Shown: positions 58,329-64,000 of the stretch, piece by piece
How positions within the stretch are numbered: the first letter of the stretch is position 1
Layout: every line of letters begins with the position of its first letter
Assembly (NCBI GenBank): GCA_017354895.1
Contig: CP071495.1
Coordinates: 2,401,001-2,465,000, forward strand
Source: Podospora comata
Lineage: Eukaryota > Ascomycota > Sordariomycetes > Sordariales > Podosporaceae
Length of the DNA: 64,000 nt
Direction of reading: 5' to 3'
Translations under genes and position numbers: made by a program
The notes under the pieces: model-generated
Told to the model about the DNA's origin: nothing
What the model saw: the letters and a program-made list of their open reading frames with translations, nothing else
Databases searched by the model: none

Positions 58329-58476
58329 CTAGTTGGGGCAGGTCTGTATTAGAAAGGGTGTGGATGTCAGCAAGGAGGGTTATGATAAGTGAGCGGGGAA
58401 GACTTACAGCTCCGCAGCTGCCGCAGGACTTGCCCTCTGAGGCGGCACCGCACTTGGGGCAGCTTCCGTCGTGCAT
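58329..58476 (-). CDS. Metallothionein-like 27-residue Cys-rich peptide
   Basis: Exons 58476..58408 and 58343..58329 (minus strand): 23 codons, a 64-nt intron (GTAAGT donor, TGCTGAC branch, ATACAG acceptor), then Thr-Cys-Pro-Asn-stop. The peptide has five cysteines in the order C-x2-C-x8-C-x2-C-x3-C (CPKCG near the start, SCGSCGA later), plus Gly/Ser/Ala/Lys, with no aromatic residue. Small size, Cys pairs and lack of aromatics fit a fungal metallothionein-like metal-binding peptide; half of a zinc ribbon is an alternative. Without splicing the frame continues to 126 residues of Pro/Thr/Ser-rich sequence that looks non-coding. A strong TATA-like element lies about 150 bp upstream. It does not match the best-known fungal copper metallothionein patterns exactly. 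Confidence 0.68.
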
Positions 58477-59792
58477 GGTTACTCGAAGTGTTTGCGGGTT
58501 GTTGGTTGTTTGGTTTGAGTGAAAAGTTGAGAGTGTAAGGTGAAGTTCACGATAGTGGAAGGGGTGAGAGTTTGAGGAGGGGTAGATAGGTAGGTGGGCA
58601 AGAATGGGGGACTAAAAGAGCGGGGTATATATATGCTGAACACACCACCCACCATCAACCGCACTTATTAACAGATGGAAGGAGGGAACCACATGATCCA
58701 TCACTTGTTACACACATGGACCATTTGGGGGCTAACTAATCCGCGGACAAGCTTGTCACCTATCTCCATGGGTAACCGCGTTAAGCACGGCAGATGTTGG
58801 ACCCTTTTCTCTTCCTAAAACGATGGTGCATAACGCTACCTAACGTAGTTTGCCTATCATGAGGGAGGAGCGTCAAGTCACAAGATTGGGATTTGCAATC
58901 GGATCTCCACTAGTAGAGGCAAGTTTGGAGGATGACCGGGACTTGAACTTCAAAGTCATAACTTAACAACACAAACAAACCGGGGTTGAGGGGCGGGGGA
59001 TTTTACTTGACGTGCTATGAAACATTTACTGTAAGAGCAAAAAGAAACCATATGCTAACCAAACAACCAAAGAAACAAAGCCTCTGGAACCGGGCAAAGT
59101 CTGCCCGTGAGACCTGCCATATCAAGTGTTTCTTCCTCTAGCTAGGCCACGAGCTGCAAGTCTCGCCCCGTTTTCATCCCCAGTTTCCCCACGCCAAGCA
59201 CACAATTTATAGTACGTACATCCTGTATACCACCCACCCTCCTCCATTCGTTTATATCTCTCGCACTGGAACTTCAAAAGAGCGGCGGGCAACCAACCGA
59301 ATGGATCGCTCGGGATAGGGAAAGCGAGCTCGTGTGTGAGGCGGGTAGTGCCACTTACACGTATGTTGGATGGACTCGAACCAACACTTGTCAGCCACAC
59401 ACTCATGAGTTACAAGACAAGATATGCTCAAGATCGGTCAAAACATGACACCTCATGTCTGATTTCAATCGCACAGTCCAAACTTATGACCCCGCTCTCC
59501 TGCTCAAACCTAGGTAAACCAATGATGCTCCCCTTGAAAACCACAAACTCCAACGTCTCAACGCCCATCCAACGCCAATCTAATCACCTCCAGAGGCTAC
59601 AGAGCTCTTGACCAGACAGTAAACCACAAAAGCCAGTCTCTATATGTACACAAAGCCGTTTTATACACAACCAAACACTCTGTTGGGTTTCACCAGTTGG
59701 CCCAGCAAAGCATCTGTTGACAAACAATATAATTATCCACTCCCCCCACTCCCATGGTATCAAAATTATGCCTTTTGTAATCTTTGCCATGA
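58477..59792. other. Intergenic (1.3 kb) between metallothionein-like and AVT genes
   Basis: Both neighbours are on the minus strand. A short hairpin with a B-box-like loop lies at 59364-59386 but no tRNA is supported. No gene recognised. Confidence 0.6.
58626..58634 (-). promoter_or_regulatory. TATA-like element of the metallothionein-like gene
   Basis: An uninterrupted TATATATAT in GC-rich surroundings, about 150 bp upstream of the start codon. TATA boxes are typical of strongly inducible fungal genes; assignment to this gene is inference. Confidence 0.5.
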
Positions 59793-61661
59793 TTAATAAC
59801 ACTGCTTCGTCTCTCCCCCCCCTATTTCATGTTAGCATCGGAAACAAATAGTCAAAAGGAAACAAGAACATACCACTAATCGTCTTCCCCAACGCCTGCA
59901 CCATACTCATCCCCATCACCACCCCTCCAAACCCCACCACCCCCCAGGCCACCCACGTCCTCCAGCTCTTCTTCGTCAGCCTAATATAACACAACGGGGG
60001 CAAAATATACGCCATCGCCGCCGCGCTCGTCCCCCCCACAAGATCAAACACCGTTCCCAAGTCACAAGTCAACAGGCTCAGCGTCATGGCGCTGAAAACC
60101 AAGCTTGACGTAAATATTAAGTGAAGGGCGAGGTTGAACGGATCTCCCGGGAAGTAGTAGTTGAGCATCACCTCCCTGCAGACGAACGCTTCAAGAGGAA
60201 GAGTAGTGAGCATGTTGAGTCCGAAGCACAACCTCGCGATGTTGACCATGGTGTTGTCCGCGGGGAAATTGTTGAGGACGTTGCCCTGGGTCTTGTCCCC
60301 AAACGTCAAAAACCCTGCGAGGGCCATGAGGAGGCAGGCAAACATGCTGATTGCCGTGCTGTAGTGCGTCACCTTGGAGAACCTATCGATGGTCGGTTTT
60401 TCGAGGGAGCCGTAGATGAGCAACGAGTTGTGATGGCAAACAAATGCTTTTCTCACTGTCAGCACATGATATCTTCCCTCCCCTCTCACAACCAGAAATA
60501 CATACCAAAACTGATAACCCCAATCGCACTCCAAATCCCATCCCCCAGCACCCACCCCTCCCACCCCTTCACCTCCCCCCTCTCCTCCACCTCCACAAAC
60601 CCGACCTGCACCACCACCGTCAGAACAATAACCCCCATGCTCACCAGCGCAAACGTGCTCGCCTTTGCCAGCTTGGCAATGTCCCTATACAACGCCAACG
60701 GCCAGCTCACCCCCAGCGTAAAAACCACAATCACCACCCTCCTATCCACCAGCCAGCTCCCTACTCTTCCTCCAGCCAAATCCGGCCATATCGCCTTCAT
60801 AACATTCGGTATCGAATCCCCCACAATAACCCCAAACGCCACCATCCCCCCAAACGCAAACGCCCACTGCGCCACGCTGATGGCGATCAACCCCGGCTTG
60901 CCAAAACACTTCTCCACCGTGCCCTGAAACGACGACGCCCCCGAGAGCTTGGAGTTGATGACGATGAGGCAGATCGTCCAGTCCACCACAACGGTGAGGA
61001 CCACGAGGAGCAACGTGCCAGACAGGAGACCGGCCGACTTGAAGGCGTACGGTTGGCCAATGATGCCCGCACCGATGATGCTGTTGGCCATGTTCATGAA
61101 CGCTGACGACAGGTTTGATTTGGGGCGGGATGCTTCCGAGGCGTGCCAGTCTTCTGCGTCGGCGTGGTCGCCGAATAGGGAGCGGTCGGATGCGACGGCT
61201 ATGGAGGGGGCGGTGATATCTGATAGCAGAGGGACGCGCTGGTGGCCTCGGCGGGCGGTGGAGGAGGAGGATAGGTAATCATCGTCGTCGAGGTTGAAGG
61301 TGTCTGATTCGGAGTAGTCGAACGACGCTCTGGAGTGGTGGTGGGTGTCCTCGTTTGTGGGGGTGGGTTTGGGAGGGACGGCGGGGAATTGCCTGGCTTC
61401 CTCTGGGACGAACGTGGGTGTGAGGTCGAAGCGGACTCGGTTTGGTGTGCGTGGTGTTCGCGGGCCGGGCGGGTGGATAGATAGCCCGCCTGGGGGTCGT
61501 TCGCGGGAGGAGGATTTGCTCGAGGAGGTGCTGTTGCTGTGGATGGGGGAGGGGCGTCGTTGTGGTTCTTGGGAGGCGTCGTGGGAGGAGAGGAGACCGA
61601 TGTTCTCTTCTTGGGCTGGGGCCCTTTCTCCTTCGGGGATGTCCCTTCGTATTCTCGACAT
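59793..61661 (-). CDS. Vacuolar amino-acid transporter, AVT5/6/7-like (AAAP family)
   Basis: Exons 61661..60506, 60446..59874 and 59821..59793 (minus strand), 585 residues. The first ~185 residues are a Ser/Pro/Arg-rich disordered cytosolic domain. NMANSIIGAG (190-199) opens the transporter core, the signature first helix of SLC38/AVT proteins, followed by about ten further membrane segments, with FVCHHNSLLIYGSLEKP in the middle. Yeast Avt5-7 export or exchange amino acids across the vacuolar membrane with protons; substrate cannot be read from sequence. The joins ISF|AFVCHHN and KTIS|GGGE are in frame; the last exon adds only nine residues and lies beyond a GTATGT donor and GCTAAC branch. 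Retaining that intron would give a slightly longer tail, so the last exon is the least certain part. Confidence 0.88.
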
Positions 61662-62861
61662 GATTTCAGTGTTCTTTATGCCCTATCCTCCTCTCCTATC
61701 CCTTCCGAGCTCACAGCTGTCCCTCTTTCTGCTCGTGTGTAGGCGCAATTCGAAAGTCGCAATAAGTCGGCCGGTATAAGTCAGGGGCTCGGTTTGTCGA
61801 GATGCAGTGTACGTCACCGCTAGTCTTCTTCTCGTTCGTCGTTCGCGGGGAAGTATACACAAATTCGCAGTTTTCCACTCCAGCTACTCGTCAAGTCGCT
61901 ATTGTTGTTTATTCAACTTTTGCTTTCCCCCCTCCCCTTTTCTCGCGATTCAAGCCACAACGGTTCGTTATAAGAGCGAGCACGGCTCGGCCGCCGGGAT
62001 CCGGTTCGTTATTGGGCAACGTGTACAAACTGGTCGCATGAAACAAAGAAAACTAAAGCTTATTTCTGCATCCGCAAACCAATAGTAAAAAAAAAAAAAA
62101 GAGCTGGCGCAAGTGTGTATCTCAGTTCAAAAAAGGAAGATATAGAAAAATGAGTGTCATGAATTGGAAATTTCCCAAGAAACCAAATGTTTTGCCAGTT
62201 ACAGAATGCCAGGTCAATTAGACCCCTGTCAGGTGATGCTGCGTTGCGCTACACACGGCACCTTGCGGAGCTAGCTAGCTTCTTCACAGGCTCTCACTCA
62301 GCCCCTGAACGGGGACCGCTTCGCAGGATGCGGCTGCTGCGCGTCCCGAAAGAGTGGACTTGTTGCCCGGTCTTCTGGAACACTGAAACACTCCGACCGA
62401 CCCGACGATATCCGCTCTGGTTTCATTCTCACAAGTCCCAATCTCACTGAGGTGATGTTAAAGAAGCTTATTATTACTTATTTCTCTAGCGCTACCAAAA
62501 TGGCGGGACCTAACTCAAAATGCCCCTTTTATAACCGATCATAAAGATCGTCGAGTGAACATCCTCAGCCGAGGAGTCGAGACAGGAGGTGACAACGTCC
62601 ACGCTCCTCTTCACGGGGTAGGAATCAAATCACAATCTACCCAAGCACGACTCGGCTCCTCTCCGCTGGGCCACTCTCTTCCAAAATAAAAAGTGCCAGT
62701 TGAATCGAATTCAAGAGGCGACTCGTTGAGTCTTGTTTGGGTTCAACCAACGACTGCCCTATTCCAGACAGCCGGTCTGTGGTTTCCCCCATGTCTTGTG
62801 CTGCGATTCGAGCACATCACTCTTCTCCAAAAACACACTTGAATGTTGTTACAATGTTCCT
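61662..62861. other. Intergenic (1.2 kb) between AVT and protease genes
   Basis: Both neighbours are on the minus strand. It contains an A15-type run near 62087-62100 and a possible tRNA-derived element on the minus strand (listed separately). No protein gene recognised. Confidence 0.55.
62460..62690 (-). repeat. Possible tRNA-derived (SINE-like) sequence
   Basis: On the minus strand, TGGCCCAGCGG resembles an A box and, about 40 nt on, GATTTGATTCC is a degenerate B box; the stretch ends in an AATAAGTAATAATAAG tail. No clear acceptor stem or target-site duplication was found, so this is a weak call. Confidence 0.2.
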
Positions 62862-64000
62862 TCACACCGCCATCATGGCCCAAGCGACCAGAGCCCAAGC
62901 CAAGGTAAACGCGACACCTCCTACTTTGCTGCCACCAGAGACCGTCTTTGGGGTTACCGTCTCAGCACTTGTCTCGCCAGTTGCGCTCCCGGTAGATCCA
63001 GGTACGACAGGCCGACCATCTTCGCCAGTCACCACAGCACCTGTGTTGTCCGTGCTCGTCGGCTTGGGCGGGGCTGCCTTGTTTGCAAAGCCTATTCGCA
63101 TGTTGCCGTTGTCGGCGTCGAACACAGAATAGACATTCTTGAGAAAAACATCCCCCATAATCCATTCGCCAGGCCGAAAACTAGGTAGTTCGATATAGCC
63201 ATAGATACGGCTGAGACACTTGTCATCTTCGACTTGGGCCACCCAGTCCTTGGCTGGAATCTCATATGCGACACCTCCAAAAGTAACTTTGAATGCCGTT
63301 TTGGTATCGCAGGGGACGATATACTCGGTGTAGGCCGGCTTCTCATCCAGTTTGGCCCCGGGAACGAGCTTGAAGAGCTCCGCGACGTCGGGCGGCGACC
63401 CAAAGATGTATGTTGTTCCGGTGTCGATGATGGCTTTTGTAGAGTTGAGTTTGGCCTGTTTTCCGTCGAACGAAAAACCCTCGATGGGAATAACCCACTC
63501 GCCCTTCGCCTTGTGCTCCGTCGTGACGTCGGCGTACTTGATCTCGCCGACATGCTTGGCCGGGTCAATGCCGCCGAAAGTGGCCTGGCCGTCGTTCACG
63601 CCGTCCGAATCTCTGTTCATGCTGATGGCAACGATCGGCTTGAGGGCGTTCTGTTGCCTGACCTCCTTGAAAAAACTTCCAGTGACAGAGTGGCCCATCC
63701 CCAGACCCAGAATGCCATCAAAGGCATAATGTCGCAATTCTTCTGCAGTATGGTTGGCCACACCAAATTGAACATTGACAGTCTTCCCCGCCAGCACCAT
63801 GTTATCCCATCCCACAACACCTGTGACATTACCTGTGCCATAGTTGATGAAGAAGTCATCATCTTGATTGGGCTTCCAAGACGTTGATGTTGCCGTGTTG
63901 AATCTATCGTGAAGGCGGCAGGCATATTCCGTGCAGTCGGTTCCCATGACCCAAGTGTTGCCCGCACCGGTGTCCAAAAGCATATACAATGGCGTCTTCT
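62862..64000 (-). CDS. Pepsin-type aspartic endopeptidase, probably GPI-anchored (5' partial)
   Basis: The frame runs off the window end, so the signal peptide, propeptide and first strands are missing; about 379 residues are present. Both catalytic motifs are visible: LLDTGAGNTWVMG close to the window edge and IIDTGTTYIFG in the second lobe, with the flap YGTGNVTG and disulfide-forming Cys pairs (DCTEYAC; VPCDTK ... DDKCLSR). After the protease fold come a Thr/Ser/Gly/Pro-rich linker and a C-terminal hydrophobic stretch (AFTLAWALVAWAMMAV), the layout of GPI-anchored fungal yapsin/CtsD-like proteases that act at the plasma membrane or wall. No intron is seen in the visible part. Confidence 0.9.
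   Translation of the reverse strand, partial: KTPLYMLLDTGAGNTWVMGTDCTEYACRLHDRFNTATSTSWKPNQDDDFFINYGTGNVTGVVGWDNMVLAGKTVNVQFGVANHTAEELRHYAFDGILGLGMGHSVTGSFFKEVRQQNALKPIVAISMNRDSDGVNDGQATFGGIDPAKHVGEIKYADVTTEHKAKGEWVIPIEGFSFDGKQAKLNSTKAIIDTGTTYIFGSPPDVAELFKLVPGAKLDEKPAYTEYIVPCDTKTAFKVTFGGVAYEIPAKDWVAQVEDDKCLSRIYGYIELPSFRPGEWIMGDVFLKNVYSVFDADNGNMRIGFANKAAPPKPTSTDNTGAVVTGEDGRPVVPGSTGSATGETSAETVTPKTVSGGSKVGGVAFTLAWALVAWAMMAV

Noticed and set aside
59364-59386. Possible tRNA (B-box-like GGTTCGAGTCC on the minus strand)
   Set aside because: No A box, the distance to a would-be acceptor stem is too short, and the hairpin alone explains the pattern.

Overview
The window is nuclear DNA from a filamentous ascomycete. 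The gene models have short 50-70 nt introns with GTAAGT/GTATGT-like donors and CTAAC/CTGAC-like branch sites. The gene set (PREG/PHO80-type cyclin, VTC2/3, CHZ1, APC15/Mnd2, fused eukaryotic GOGAT) and the protein resemblances fit Sordariomycetes, probably Sordariales. No rRNA, convincing tRNA, CRISPR array or intact transposon was found. Nineteen protein-coding genes are modelled. The first (PMT2) and last (aspartic protease) run off the window edges.

Layout. 0-5 kb: PMT2 3' part (+) and a Rab2/Rab4-like GTPase (-) with an unusual interswitch insertion. 5-15.7 kb: CTL/Pns1-type membrane protein (+), WW-domain protein (+), EMC7 (-), O-acetylhomoserine sulfhydrylase (-), MARVEL protein (-). 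18-30 kb: long-chain acyl-CoA synthetase (+) and NADH glutamate synthase GLT1 (-). 30-35.7 kb: an apparently gene-free interval. 35.7-44 kb: APC15/Mnd2 (+), BET1 SNARE (-), CHZ1 (-), EMC10 (-), PREG/PHO80-type cyclin (-). 45.5-54 kb: ARMC8/VID28 (+), VTC2/3 (+), mitochondrial uL24m (-). 55.7-64 kb: RHO1 (+), a 27-residue metallothionein-like gene (-), an AVT-type vacuolar amino-acid transporter (-), an aspartic protease (-).

The most striking element is a 681-residue intein in glutamate synthase (23954..25996, minus strand). It has intact splicing residues (Cys1, TxxH, terminal His-Asn, Cys+1) and two LAGLIDADG motifs. It lies inside the [3Fe-4S] cluster motif, and the cysteine that completes splicing (Cys+1) is also the second cluster ligand. 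Two spliceosomal introns lie exactly three codons either side, so the intein has an exon almost to itself and the three cluster ligands sit on three different exons. The upstream intron is about five times longer than its neighbours and carries a 17-bp hairpin and a tandem direct repeat.

The genes do not form one pathway; this is an ordinary housekeeping stretch. Recurring themes are the ER and early secretory pathway (PMT2, EMC7, EMC10, BET1, Rab), phosphate and polyphosphate homeostasis (PREG cyclin, VTC2/3), nitrogen and sulfur assimilation (GLT1, O-acetylhomoserine sulfhydrylase, AVT) and cell-wall/polarity control (RHO1, PMT2). Exon boundaries were read by eye from splice consensus and reading-frame continuity and have not been checked against transcripts.
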